DNA of 64,000 nt from assembly GCF_003205195.1 (NCBI RefSeq), contig NZ_QJRY01000001.1, forward strand, positions 682,001 to 746,000, given 5' to 3'. A program made the translations under genes and the position numbers. The stretch is from Peteryoungia wuzhouensis. Lineage in GTDB: Bacteria; Pseudomonadota; Alphaproteobacteria; Rhizobiales; Rhizobiaceae. How positions within the stretch are numbered: position 1 is the stretch's first letter; the number at the start of each line of letters is the position of its first letter. Positions 34,443 to 42,639 of the stretch are shown in pieces. Below the pieces are notes generated by a model, which was not told the DNA's origin, searched no databases, and saw nothing but the letters and a program-made list of their open reading frames with translations.

Positions 34443-35499
34443 AATCGAACCCTTCAAGATCGAGATACTCCGCCGTGACGGCCGATCCGGACTCCTGGAT
34501 GGACGAGACGACATCCCCCAGTTCGCCATCCACGACAATGCCGGAATGGGTGACGACATACCGATGCTCGCGGACCGCAGCCCAGGGGCGCATCAGACCG
34601 AAGGTCACGACGGAAACAACCAGATTGGAGAGAAGGATCCACAGATAGCGCAGGCGCCCGAGATCGGAGAAAAGCGGGTGACGTCCGTCGAAGGTAGACG
34701 AGTTCATCACAACGTTTCGGACGCCGACACGGTAGAAGATCGCAGCCACGCTCCACAGAACGAGAGCTGGAATGAGCGCGCCATAGATCGCCAGAATGAT
34801 CTGGACCTGGGGCTCGTCCATGGTGTCTTCGACGCCCTCGAGGCTGTAGTAGGCCATCATGCCGAGGAAGCCGCCAATCGCCGCGCCGACCAGCATCAGC
34901 AGGAAGGCTGGCAGCCAGACGCGATAAAGCGCGCCGATCTTCGGATCGGCCTGGAACTTGCGATCCCCGTAGCGCAGGTTGTTGAAGATATATCCGTAGA
35001 GCCAGCGGCTGGCGAACGGTGCGAGAATGCCCAGCGAAAACACCGAAACGAGACCGCCGAAGATGATGGCGACGACGGCGCCCCAGGTCTTGCCGACAAA
35101 ATCGAAGCGAATGTTGCGATAGCTGGTGACCCGTGCATTGAAACGCAGGCTGCGCATGACGATCCACGGCAAGAAGACCAGCATCAGCAGCGCAAGCACG
35201 CCACCGGCAATCGGGCTGATGGTGAGAACGACGTTGTAGACTATGATATAGCCAAGCACGATGGCACGGCCGATGAAAATCTGCAGGCCACGGGCGTGGT
35301 AATCGAAGGAGTGGTCGTCGACAAAGGTATTGCCGTAGAAATAGCGGTTGCGGCGCACCTTCGCCCAGGCCGAATAAATTCCGACCGTAATGATGGTCAG
35401 CAGGATGTTGACGATCCAGATGCCGAAATACTCGCCGGCGCTGCCACGAAATTCCCCGCGGCGGAGATTCCCCGCGCGGCCAAAAACTGCCTCTTGCAT
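34432..35499 (-). CDS. YjgN-family (DUF898) integral membrane protein
   Basis: Integral inner-membrane protein of 355 aa with about eight hydrophobic helices. It has the DUF898 repeat-like motifs FRGSAGEYFGIWIVNILLTIITVGIYSAWAKVRRNRYFYGNT and, in the second half, SDLGRLRYLWILLSNLVVSVVTFGLMRPWAAVREHRYV. GAGGGAT precedes the ATG at 35499. The stop overlaps the TTG start of the M48 protease gene, so translation is coupled. The family is of unknown function; a role in making or protecting envelope proteins is only suggested by the partner. Confidence 0.88.
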   Translation of the reverse strand: MQEAVFGRAGNLRRGEFRGSAGEYFGIWIVNILLTIITVGIYSAWAKVRRNRYFYGNTFVDDHSFDYHARGLQIFIGRAIVLGYIIVYNVVLTISPIAGGVLALLMLVFLPWIVMRSLRFNARVTSYRNIRFDFVGKTWGAVVAIIFGGLVSVFSLGILAPFASRWLYGYIFNNLRYGDRKFQADPKIGALYRVWLPAFLLMLVGAAIGGFLGMMAYYSLEGVEDTMDEPQVQIILAIYGALIPALVLWSVAAIFYRVGVRNVVMNSSTFDGRHPLFSDLGRLRYLWILLSNLVVSVVTFGLMRPWAAVREHRYVVTHSGIVVDGELGDVVSSIQESGSAVTAEYLDLEGFDFGF

Positions 35500-35649
35500 A
35501 AAATATCCCTCGTAATGCCAGACTGCGCGTCACTATCCCCGGCGACGCGTCACACACATTGACCACGAGAAGAGAGCAGGCTCAAGTGTTGAACGACACT
35601 GTGCGATGACACAGGTCGCCGCAAATTTCGTCTTTTTCCACTCAAGCGA

Positions 35650-35684
35650 CAATGCCACCCTCCCTGGCAGGAGGATGGCATTGT
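35650..35684 (-). terminator. Terminator hairpin after mmsA
   Basis: CAATGCCACCCTCC and GGAGGATGGCATTG form a 14-bp stem with one mismatch, about 30 bases past the mmsA stop. There is no long T-run on the minus strand, so efficiency is uncertain. Confidence 0.6.
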
Positions 35685-35709
35685 TGCAGTCACGAAACGT
35701 AGGCTCGGC

Positions 35710-37206
35710 TTACTTCATCGTCGGCATGACGAATTCGGCGCCGTCCTTGATGCCCGACGGCCAACGGCTGGTCACTGTCTTGGTGCGGGTCCAGAACTTG
35801 ATCGAATCCGTGCCGTGCTGGTTGAGATCGCCAAAGGACGAGGACTTCCAGCCGCCGAAGGAGTGGTAGGCGAGCGGAACCGGGATCGGCACGTTGATGC
35901 CGACCATGCCGATGTTGATGCGGCTTGCGAAGTCGCGGGCGGCGTCACCATCGCGGGTGTAGATCGCAACACCGTTGCCGTATTCGTGCTTCATCGGCAG
36001 ATCGAGGGCTTCCTCATAGGTCTTGGCGCGAACAACGGAGAGAACCGGGCCGAAGATTTCGGTCTTGTAGATGTCCATGTCAGGGGTGACGTGGTCGAAC
36101 AGGCAGCCGCCGACGAAATAGCCGTTCTCGTAGCCCTGCAGCTTGAAGTCGCGGCCATCGACCACGAGCTTGGCGCCCGCTTCGACGCCCGAGTCGATCA
36201 GCGACCTGATGCGGGCCTGGGCTTCCTTGGTGACAACAGGCCCCATGTCCGCCTTGTCATCGGTATAAGGGCCGATGCGCAGGCTTTCGACCATCGGGGT
36301 CAGCTTTTCGATCAGGCGGTTGGCGGTTTCTTCGCCAACGGGGACTGCGACTGAGATCGCCATGCAGCGCTCGCCGGCCGAGCCGTAGCCGGCGCCCATC
36401 AGCGCCTGGGCGGCCTGGTCGAGATCGGCATCCGGCATGATGATCATGTGGTTCTTGGCGCCGCCGAAGCACTGGGCGCGCTTGCCGTTCATGGCAGCCG
36501 TTCCATAGACGTAGCGGGCGATCGGGGTCGAGCCTACGAAGGAGACGGCCGAGATATCAGGATGCGTGAGGATGCCGTCGACGGCCGACTTGTCGCCGTT
36601 GACGACGTTGAGGATACCGGCCGGAAGGCCTGCCTCGATCATCAGTTCGGCGAGACGGATCGGTACGGAGGGATCGCGCTCCGAGGGCTTCAGGATGAAG
36701 GCGTTGCCGCAGGCGATGGCCGGGGCAAACATCCACATCGGGATCATGGCCGGGAAGTTGAACGGCGTGATGCCCGCGCCAATGCCGACGGCCTGGCGGA
36801 TCGAATACATGTCGATATTCGGGCCTGCGCCTTCGGTGAACTCGCTCTTCGACAGATGCGGAATGCCGATGACGAATTCGCAGACTTCGAGGCCGCGGAC
36901 GATATCGCCCTTGGCGTCTTCGATGGTCTTGCCGTGTTCGCGCGAGAGCGTCTCGGCGAGTGAATCCATGTTGTCATTCAGGAGCTGAACGAACTTCATG
37001 AAGACGCGGGCGCGGCGCTGCGGATTGGTGGCGGCCCACTTGGCCTGGGCCGACTTGGCGTTCTCCACGGCGGCGTTCAGCTCTTCGGCGCTGGCGAGCG
37101 AAACCTCACCCTGCACTTCGCCGGTTGCCGGGTTATAGATCGGCTGCTTGCGACCCGAAGTGCCGGCGACATGCTTGCCGCCAATGAAATGACCAACCTG
37201 ATACAT
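35710..37206 (-). CDS. mmsA: CoA-acylating methylmalonate-semialdehyde dehydrogenase
   Basis: NAD- and CoA-dependent aldehyde dehydrogenase of 498 aa converting methylmalonate semialdehyde to propionyl-CoA (and malonate semialdehyde to acetyl-CoA) in valine and inositol breakdown. The MMSDH hallmarks are YNPATGEVQGEVSLAS, GITPFNFPAMIPMWMFAPAIACGNAFILKPSERDPS, QCFGGAKNHMIIMPDADLDQ, and the catalytic Cys at about 281 in YGSAGERCMAIS. It lacks the active-site Glu of hydrolytic ALDHs, as expected of the CoA-acylating type. AGGAGGAAACCC directly precedes the ATG. In related rhizobia this gene is often next to a LysR gene; here one lies 1.6 kb away at 38847. Confidence 0.96.
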   Translation of the reverse strand: MYQVGHFIGGKHVAGTSGRKQPIYNPATGEVQGEVSLASAEELNAAVENAKSAQAKWAATNPQRRARVFMKFVQLLNDNMDSLAETLSREHGKTIEDAKGDIVRGLEVCEFVIGIPHLSKSEFTEGAGPNIDMYSIRQAVGIGAGITPFNFPAMIPMWMFAPAIACGNAFILKPSERDPSVPIRLAELMIEAGLPAGILNVVNGDKSAVDGILTHPDISAVSFVGSTPIARYVYGTAAMNGKRAQCFGGAKNHMIIMPDADLDQAAQALMGAGYGSAGERCMAISVAVPVGEETANRLIEKLTPMVESLRIGPYTDDKADMGPVVTKEAQARIRSLIDSGVEAGAKLVVDGRDFKLQGYENGYFVGGCLFDHVTPDMDIYKTEIFGPVLSVVRAKTYEEALDLPMKHEYGNGVAIYTRDGDAARDFASRINIGMVGINVPIPVPLAYHSFGGWKSSSFGDLNQHGTDSIKFWTRTKTVTSRWPSGIKDGAEFVMPTMK

Positions 37207-37306
37207 GGGTTTCCTCCTGAATTCTGATGGAGGCAGTATGCGCTTCGATTTCGGCAAATCAACGCGATGATTTCCGCATCCGTTGTGCAAAAATCGAAGC
37301 CACACA

Positions 37307-38212
37307 TCACGTCCAGAGCGAGGCTTCAATCAGGGCGCGATGGGCGGCAATGCCGGCCATGACGCCGGACGCGCTCGCCAGCGTGGCATTGTGCATGGGA
37401 CTTGCCGCATCGCCAGCGGCAAAGACGCCCGGCAGGCTGGTCGAGCCCATCTGGACCTTGATGTGCAGACCCTGCGGCCCTTCTTCCAGTTCCAGACCGA
37501 GTTGCGACGCCAGCGGCGAGGCGATCGATACCTTCGACTGAGCAAAGAGAGCGTCGACCTGCACAACACGCCCATCCGCCAGGCGAACACCCTCCAGCGC
37601 CTGCCCCTCGCCGATCAGTCCGACGACCCTTTCGGTCTCGATGGTCACGCCGCGGGCGAGCAGCATGGCGTGATGCTCCTCTTCGAAGACGATGCCGGGT
37701 TCGACGAACATGGTCGTCTTGCCCCAATCGGGCAGGAGACCGCCCTGATGGGCCGCAAGCGGCGACGAGGCGAGAATACCGATCGGACCGCCACCGATTT
37801 CATAGCCATGGCAATAGGGGCAATGCAGGACGGTGCGGCCCCAGCGTTCGGCAAGGCCGGGGATCTCCGGTAGCGCATCGGTGACGCCGAGGGCGAGCAC
37901 GAGCACGGAGGCCTCGACCAGACGGCCACCGACGATTCCCACCTTGAACCCGCCAAGACGGCGCTCGGCGGTCTCGGCCTCCCCTTCCAGGAGGGTGAAG
38001 TTCGGATAGCGGGCAAGCTGCTCCAAGGCCCGGCGGCGAATTTCCGCCGGTGCCACACCATCCTGGCCGAGAAAGCCATGCGAAGCTTCAGCGAAGCGAT
38101 TGCGCGGGCGCCCGGCGTCGATCAGGAGGATGTTGCGGCGGGTGCGGACCAGCTGCATGGCGGCGGAAAGGCCGGCAAAGCTGCCGCCGACGACGATTGC
38201 ATCATATTTCAT
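37307..38212 (-). CDS. Thioredoxin-reductase-like FAD/NAD(P) oxidoreductase
   Basis: Two-domain flavoprotein of 301 aa. The FAD motif is VVGGSFAGLSAAMQL at the N-terminus and the redox motif is CPYCHG near residue 131 (canonical TrxB has CATCDG), set in LHCPYCHGYEIGGGPIGILASSP. FAAGDAASP near the end binds the flavin. It is a TrxR-like enzyme whose partner is unknown; ferredoxin- or mycothiol-type reductases are alternatives. The gene is divergent from an Rrf2 regulator with shared upstream repeats, so they probably form a regulated pair responding to redox or nitrosative stress (inference). Confidence 0.85.
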   Translation of the reverse strand: MKYDAIVVGGSFAGLSAAMQLVRTRRNILLIDAGRPRNRFAEASHGFLGQDGVAPAEIRRRALEQLARYPNFTLLEGEAETAERRLGGFKVGIVGGRLVEASVLVLALGVTDALPEIPGLAERWGRTVLHCPYCHGYEIGGGPIGILASSPLAAHQGGLLPDWGKTTMFVEPGIVFEEEHHAMLLARGVTIETERVVGLIGEGQALEGVRLADGRVVQVDALFAQSKVSIASPLASQLGLELEEGPQGLHIKVQMGSTSLPGVFAAGDAASPMHNATLASASGVMAGIAAHRALIEASLWT

Positions 38213-38224
38213 GCGGGAGGCCTT

Positions 38225-38290
38225 TCATGTAACTTTTGATGTTATGTATCTTCTTAAGTTACATGATCCGGACTCGTCAAGTGATGTAAC
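38225..38290. promoter_or_regulatory. Repeated ATGTAAC operator-like sites
   Basis: TCATGTAACTT (38225-38235) and its exact inverse AAGTTACATGA (38256-38266) face each other 20 bases apart, and ATGTAAC recurs at 38284-38290. All three lie in the 138-base gap between the TrxR-like gene and the Rrf2 gene. They are the likely binding sites of the encoded Rrf2 protein. Confidence 0.6.
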
Positions 38291-38350
38291 TCGACTTGTT
38301 GCGTGAGCTCGCATGCGCTACGCCTGATCCACTCGAACACGGAGATGACG

Positions 38351-38812
38351 ATGCGTGGGGATAGCCGCCTCTCCCGAATGCTGCATGTGCTGATCCATCT
38401 GGGACGCCGGAAGGATGCCGCGACGTCGGAACTGATTGCCAAGATGCTGAACACCAATCCGGTGGTCGTCCGTCGGACGATGGCGGGCTTGCGCGAGCGC
38501 GGCTATGTGCAGTCCGAAAAAGGCCATGGCGGCGGCTGGAAGCTGACCAAGGGGCTGGACCAGATCAGTCTTCTCGACGTTTACGAAGCCCTCGATCGGC
38601 CGGAGCTCTTCTGTCTCGTGCGGGCCTCCGATCATCCGGGATGCCTTGTCGAGATTTCAGTCAACGAGGCATTGGAGGACGCGCGGCAGGAGGCGGAAGC
38701 ATTGCTGCTGTCGCGCTTTGCGACGCTCAAACTCTCGGATATCGCCGGCGACTTCGACAGGCGATTGGCCATGCTGGGCCTTGGCGCCGGTCTGTCGGGG
38801 TTCGACGCATGA
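38351..38812 (+). CDS. Rrf2-family transcriptional regulator
   Basis: Winged-helix regulator of 153 aa of the Rrf2 superfamily. The DNA-binding part spans about residues 1-70 (LSRMLHVLIHLGRRKDAATSELIAKMLNTNPVVVRRTMAGLRERGYVQSEKGHGGGWKL). Only two cysteines are seen, in LFCLVRASDHPGCLVE, so a classic three-Cys cluster as in IscR or RirA is missing; cluster-free or two-Cys sensing is more likely. GGAG lies six bases before the ATG at 38351; an in-frame ATG at 38345 is too close to it. It should regulate the divergent TrxR-like gene and itself. Confidence 0.85.
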   Translation: MRGDSRLSRMLHVLIHLGRRKDAATSELIAKMLNTNPVVVRRTMAGLRERGYVQSEKGHGGGWKLTKGLDQISLLDVYEALDRPELFCLVRASDHPGCLVEISVNEALEDARQEAEALLLSRFATLKLSDIAGDFDRRLAMLGLGAGLSGFDA

Positions 38813-38846
38813 CATCCCTGCACAAAAGCCCTCCGGAGATCTTGCC

Positions 38847-39728
38847 ATGAACTGGGACGACGTTCGCATTTTTCTGGCCGTCGCCCGCACGGGCCAGATC
38901 CTCGCGGCCTCCCGGCGCCTTGGTCTCAACCACGCGACGCTGTCGCGCCGGCTGACGGCGCTCGAAACGGCCCTGGCCACAAGGCTTTTCATCCGCCGTA
39001 CCAATGGCTGCGAACTGACCGCCGAGGGCGAGGCATTTCTCGGGTCCGCAGAACGGATGGAAACGGAAATGCTGGAGGTGCAGGCACGCCTCGGTCGGAC
39101 CGATACGCAGGTTGCGGGCACCGTGCGCATCGGTGCACCCGACGGTTTCGGCGTCTTCTTCCTTGCCTCCCGCCTCGGTGCCCTGATCGAGCGCCATCCC
39201 GAACTGAAGATCCAGCTGGTGCCGGTGCCACGCTCGTTCTCGTTGTCGCAGCGCGAAGCGGATATTGCGGTCACGCTGGAGCGGCCGGACCAGGGGCGTC
39301 TCGTCTCGTCCAAGCTCGTCGATTACACGCTCGGACTCTATGCCTCGCGCGCCTATGTCGAGGCGAACGGATTGCCGGTAACGGCGGAGGAACTGAAACG
39401 GCACCGGCGGGTGGGTTACGTCGAGGACCTGATCTTCACGCCATCCCTGAATTTTACCGGTGAAGTCATGCGCGACTGGAATGCCGGTTTCGAGATCTCC
39501 TCGGCGATCGGCCAGACGGAGGCCGTGCTCGCCGGTGCGGGGATCGGCATCCTGCACAGCTACATCGCACGACAGCATGAAAGCCTCGTGCGGGTGATGC
39601 CCGACATCACGATCCGTCGCGCCTACTGGACGACCTTTCATGAAAGTGCGCGGGAACTGGTGCGCGTGCGGGCCGTGGTGCAGTTCCTGCAAGAGGCCGT
39701 CGAGCGGGATCGCGGGATCTTCGACTGA
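38847..39728 (+). CDS. LysR-family transcriptional regulator
   Basis: LysR-type regulator of 293 aa with an N-terminal helix-turn-helix (about residues 1-60, FLAVARTGQILAASRRLGLNHATLSRRLTALETALATRLFIRR) and a C-terminal effector domain (about 90-290). The ATG at 38847 begins MNWDDVRIFLAVAR and has CCGGAG upstream; the longer open frame from 38646 overlaps the Rrf2 gene in another frame. A role in controlling mmsA is possible, since the two are often adjacent in rhizobia and here are separated only by the TrxR/Rrf2 pair. The co-inducer is not known. Confidence 0.88.
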   Translation: MNWDDVRIFLAVARTGQILAASRRLGLNHATLSRRLTALETALATRLFIRRTNGCELTAEGEAFLGSAERMETEMLEVQARLGRTDTQVAGTVRIGAPDGFGVFFLASRLGALIERHPELKIQLVPVPRSFSLSQREADIAVTLERPDQGRLVSSKLVDYTLGLYASRAYVEANGLPVTAEELKRHRRVGYVEDLIFTPSLNFTGEVMRDWNAGFEISSAIGQTEAVLAGAGIGILHSYIARQHESLVRVMPDITIRRAYWTTFHESARELVRVRAVVQFLQEAVERDRGIFD

Positions 39729-39751
39729 GGCCGGGCCACCGGCCCCACCGG

Positions 39752-40348
39752 TTATCGGCAGGTCAGCGTAACCAGGCTTGGGGTGACCAGACCGCCGAAA
39801 TAGGCCTCGTCCGGGCGCGCCTCGATGCTGGTAGAACAAGCACCTTCGACGTCAGGCGTGATGATTGCCGGCATGGTCGGATCCGGTCGGAATGCGATGA
39901 CGAGGTCACGGTCGCGTAGGAGAACGCCGAGGGTGGAAGCCCGGATTTCGGGTTGTTCTGGAAAACGATACTCGAGCCGTAACCCAAGATATCCGTCATG
40001 CAGCTGCAGATCCGAGATCGCCGGTTCCGGAAGGGAGAGGCTTCGACCATCGAGCCGCAGCTCCGTATAGGCGTTGCGCTCTGCGAGGCGCGGCAGAAGT
40101 TCATCTGCCAGCAGGCTCACCTCAGCATCGGACAGCACACCGTCTCGGTCGGCATCGAAGCGGGCCAGCAGGCGTGCGCTGGTCGCGGCGTCAAAGGCGA
40201 GGCGTTCGGTGAGACCCGTCAACCGGGTGCCCTCCAGCGCGAAGATCAGGCGGACGGAGGCTGCAATATCAGGGTGAGCCGCGACGGCACCAGCCAGCCC
40301 GAAGACGACGGAAGAGATCGCTGCGAAGATCGACAGGCGGCGCATCAT
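39752..40348 (-). CDS. DUF1007-family periplasmic protein with EF-hand-like motif
   Basis: Secreted or periplasmic protein of 198 aa with a clear Sec signal (LSIFAAISSVVFGLAGAVAAHPD, cleavage near residue 24; the mature N-terminus HPD is typical). The central DADRDGVLSDAE at about residues 64-76 matches a calcium-binding EF-hand loop. The family is found beside nickel/cobalt transport genes, which agrees with the HupE gene two positions upstream in this operon. Its start overlaps the stop of the 236-aa membrane protein gene by one base. A metal-supply or chaperone role is inferred. Confidence 0.78.
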   Translation of the reverse strand: MMRRLSIFAAISSVVFGLAGAVAAHPDIAASVRLIFALEGTRLTGLTERLAFDAATSARLLARFDADRDGVLSDAEVSLLADELLPRLAERNAYTELRLDGRSLSLPEPAISDLQLHDGYLGLRLEYRFPEQPEIRASTLGVLLRDRDLVIAFRPDPTMPAIITPDVEGACSTSIEARPDEAYFGGLVTPSLVTLTCR

Positions 40349-41058
40349 CAGATCGGCTCCGCCAGTGTTTCGGGTCCACCCGCATGGGTGCCGACGTTCT
40401 CCTCGAAGGGGATCTCGGGGAAGGGTGGCGGTATCAGGCCGCCGTCGCGCCCGGCGACATAGGCCCCGCCATAGAGAAGGGCAACGGCGAGCATCCAGCT
40501 TCCGAGAATTCGGGAGGCGGTTTGCAGGACAGGATGGGGAAAATGCGCCACGGGCCAGGCGACCGCCGTGAGGATGGAGACCTGCAGCGCAATGGCCGTT
40601 TCGAGATAATGCCGGGCAAAGAGGGCGGGATCGCCGAGGCGGGTGGCAATCGCAAGCGCAGCCGCAGCCACCGGCAGTAGCGGCAGGGCGACGGGCGCTC
40701 GCATCGTTGGCGGGAGGATCAGGATAAGACCAGTCAGGGCGCAGGCAATCGGCCCGGCGAGAAACAGGTGGGCGGCCGCGCCCGGAACCGGCGCCATGAG
40801 GATATAAAACGCCTCGCGGAACAGAAGGCCGACTGTCGCGCCAAGGACGATGGCAAACAAGGCCCAGACACGCTGGGCCTGCGCCAGCTGTCCAAGCACG
40901 ACCGCGACGCCGACCAACGGCAGCAGCAATTCTACGGTGAGGATGGCGGCAAAGGCGGACGAGCCGTTCTGCATTCCGGAGGCCAGCAAGACAGCGAAGA
41001 CCAGCACGGCCAATGCCGGCACGATCAGCGGAACCAGCCGGGATGGCGGAAGAGCCAT
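40348..41058 (-). CDS. Multi-pass inner-membrane protein, unknown function
   Basis: 236-aa hydrophobic protein with about seven predicted membrane helices (segments near residues 8-27, 35-55, 62-85, 95-115, 122-142, 160-180 and 183-203) and a soluble C-terminal tail rich in Pro and Glu (GGLIPPPFPEIPFEENVG). I do not recognise a named family. The operon order HupE - this protein - DUF1007, with one- to three-base overlaps at both ends, points to joint production and a role in the same metal-related system. Confidence 0.72.
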   Translation of the reverse strand: MALPPSRLVPLIVPALAVLVFAVLLASGMQNGSSAFAAILTVELLLPLVGVAVVLGQLAQAQRVWALFAIVLGATVGLLFREAFYILMAPVPGAAAHLFLAGPIACALTGLILILPPTMRAPVALPLLPVAAAALAIATRLGDPALFARHYLETAIALQVSILTAVAWPVAHFPHPVLQTASRILGSWMLAVALLYGGAYVAGRDGGLIPPPFPEIPFEENVGTHAGGPETLAEPI

Positions 41059-41648
41059 CAGGCGACGAGGAAATAGACGCCGCCGAGGCCGATCAGGCCG
41101 CCGAGTGCGCGGGCAAGCTGGCCGCCATGCAGACGCTGGAAGCCGAGGCCGACGGCAATGCCGGCGAGATGGATGAGGCCGGTGGCGACAACGAAGCCGA
41201 AGGCATAGTCGGCGGGATCAGCGGCATTCGGGAGTTCGGCGCCATGGGCATAACCATGGAAGATGGCGAAGACGCCGATGACGACGAGGGCCAGCCATTC
41301 CGGCGGACGCCAGAGGCAGGCGATGGCGGCACCCAGCACGATGATCGAGAGTGCAATGCCGCTTTCGACGGCGGGAAGCGGGATGCCGGCAATGCCCATC
41401 ATGCCGCCCGCGACCATGATCAACGGAAAGGCGATCGGCAGGCTCCAGACTGAGCGACCGCCCATCTGGGCACCCCAGAGACCCACGCAGAACATGGCCA
41501 GCATGTGATCGAGCCCGGAGAGCGGGTGTTCAAAACCATGCAGGAAACCGCCCCCCTCACCCACCAGCACGTGAGCCTCTGCCACCGACGGCAGCGCGAA
41601 AAGAAGTGCGGCGAGGATGAGATGAGGAAGGAGGCGAATGGACGGCAT
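41058..41648 (-). CDS. HupE/UreJ-family membrane protein, copy 1
   Basis: 196-aa inner-membrane protein with an N-terminal signal-like segment (LILAALLFALPSVAEAHVLVG) and six hydrophobic helices. It carries the HupE hallmark HPLSGLDHMLAMFCVGLWGAQMGGRSVW (nickel-site HxxxxDH-type motif) and FAIFHGYAHGAELP. HupE/UreJ proteins move nickel (or cobalt) across the inner membrane for hydrogenase or urease. GGAG precedes the ATG at 41648. The open frame extends to 42788 only as an antisense overlap with copy 2. It is divergent from copy 2, with which it shares motif sequence. Confidence 0.9.
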   Translation of the reverse strand: MPSIRLLPHLILAALLFALPSVAEAHVLVGEGGGFLHGFEHPLSGLDHMLAMFCVGLWGAQMGGRSVWSLPIAFPLIMVAGGMMGIAGIPLPAVESGIALSIIVLGAAIACLWRPPEWLALVVIGVFAIFHGYAHGAELPNAADPADYAFGFVVATGLIHLAGIAVGLGFQRLHGGQLARALGGLIGLGGVYFLVA

Positions 41649-41832
41649 AGAAATCTCCAAACTGGGTGGGGAAGGCTGAAACCAGATTTGCGGCAAAATC
41701 GCGATGAGGCAGAAGCGAAGCATCGTGCCGCCACGACTATATCCGAATCGCGCGAAACTGTAGATGGGCAATGGTGGTTGAGACCCTGTCGAGCCGACGG
41801 GCGCTGCCACCGAGACATGACATCGGAGCGGG

Positions 41833-42465
41833 ATGATGGACAGACTATCCAGCAAGGCGGCCCCAACGCGGCAGAGCCTCGCGGCTGCCGGACTGGCAGT
41901 CGCATTTCTTTTCATTCCCTCGCTCGCCCAGGCGCATGTGATGGATGGCCCGCTCGGTGGCTTCGGTTCCGGTTTCGGCCACCCGCTGGCGGGGCCGGAC
42001 CATTTCCTCGCCATGCTGGCGGTTGGCCTTTGGGGCGCGCAGATGGGCGGGCGCTCTGTCTGGACGCTGCCGGCCACCTTCCCGCTGGTCATGTGCATTG
42101 GCGGCGTTGCCGGCATGCTGGAGATCCTGCCATCCGGCATCGTGCAGGCCGGGATCGCCATCTCGGTGCTGGCGCTGGGGGCAGCGATCGCTGCGGCCTG
42201 GAAGGCCCCGGAATGGCTGGCGCTGGCGCTGATCTCCGCCTTTGCCATCCTGCATGGCATCCCGCATGGCGTGCTTGCGCCGCGCGCCAGCGATCCGGCG
42301 GCCTTCACCGTCGGCTTCGTCGTTTCGACCGGTGTCATCCACGTGGTCGGGATCGGCATCGGCGCTGCGCTGAAGCCGATTGCCCAGGGAAAATTGGTGC
42401 AGGCAATCGGTGCGGCGATCGCGCTTGCCGGTGTCTGGTTCCTGCTGGCACTCGTCACCGGCTGA
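41833..42465 (+). CDS. HupE/UreJ-family membrane protein, copy 2
   Basis: 210-aa paralogue of the divergent HupE gene. The signal-like segment ends FLFIPSLAQAHVMDG, followed by HPLAGPDHFLAMLAVGLWGAQMGGRSVWTLPATFPLVM and FAILHGIPHGVLAP. The His/Asp motif of the family is intact. GGAGCGGG lies directly upstream of two ATG codons (41833 and 41836). No urease or hydrogenase genes are in the window, so the enzyme served is not visible. Two back-to-back copies suggest distinct control or metal preference. Confidence 0.9.
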   Translation: MMDRLSSKAAPTRQSLAAAGLAVAFLFIPSLAQAHVMDGPLGGFGSGFGHPLAGPDHFLAMLAVGLWGAQMGGRSVWTLPATFPLVMCIGGVAGMLEILPSGIVQAGIAISVLALGAAIAAAWKAPEWLALALISAFAILHGIPHGVLAPRASDPAAFTVGFVVSTGVIHVVGIGIGAALKPIAQGKLVQAIGAAIALAGVWFLLALVTG

Positions 42466-42639
42466 ACCGCGGGCTTCCAGATGGCTGCAGCCCCTGCCCA
42501 CCGGCGCATTTTGCTGCATTGCAGCCATACGGTTTCAGTTGACAAATGGACGCGGAACCGCACAAACCACGGCATCGGCCGGCCGGAGCAATTTCGGTGC
42601 GGCCCCGCGAAACCGTGAACATCCAGGCACAGGCTTTTC

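Noticed and set aside
41649..41832. Cobalamin riboswitch between the HupE genes
   Set aside because: I looked for the B12-box core and the usual paired elements and found no adequate match on either strand.
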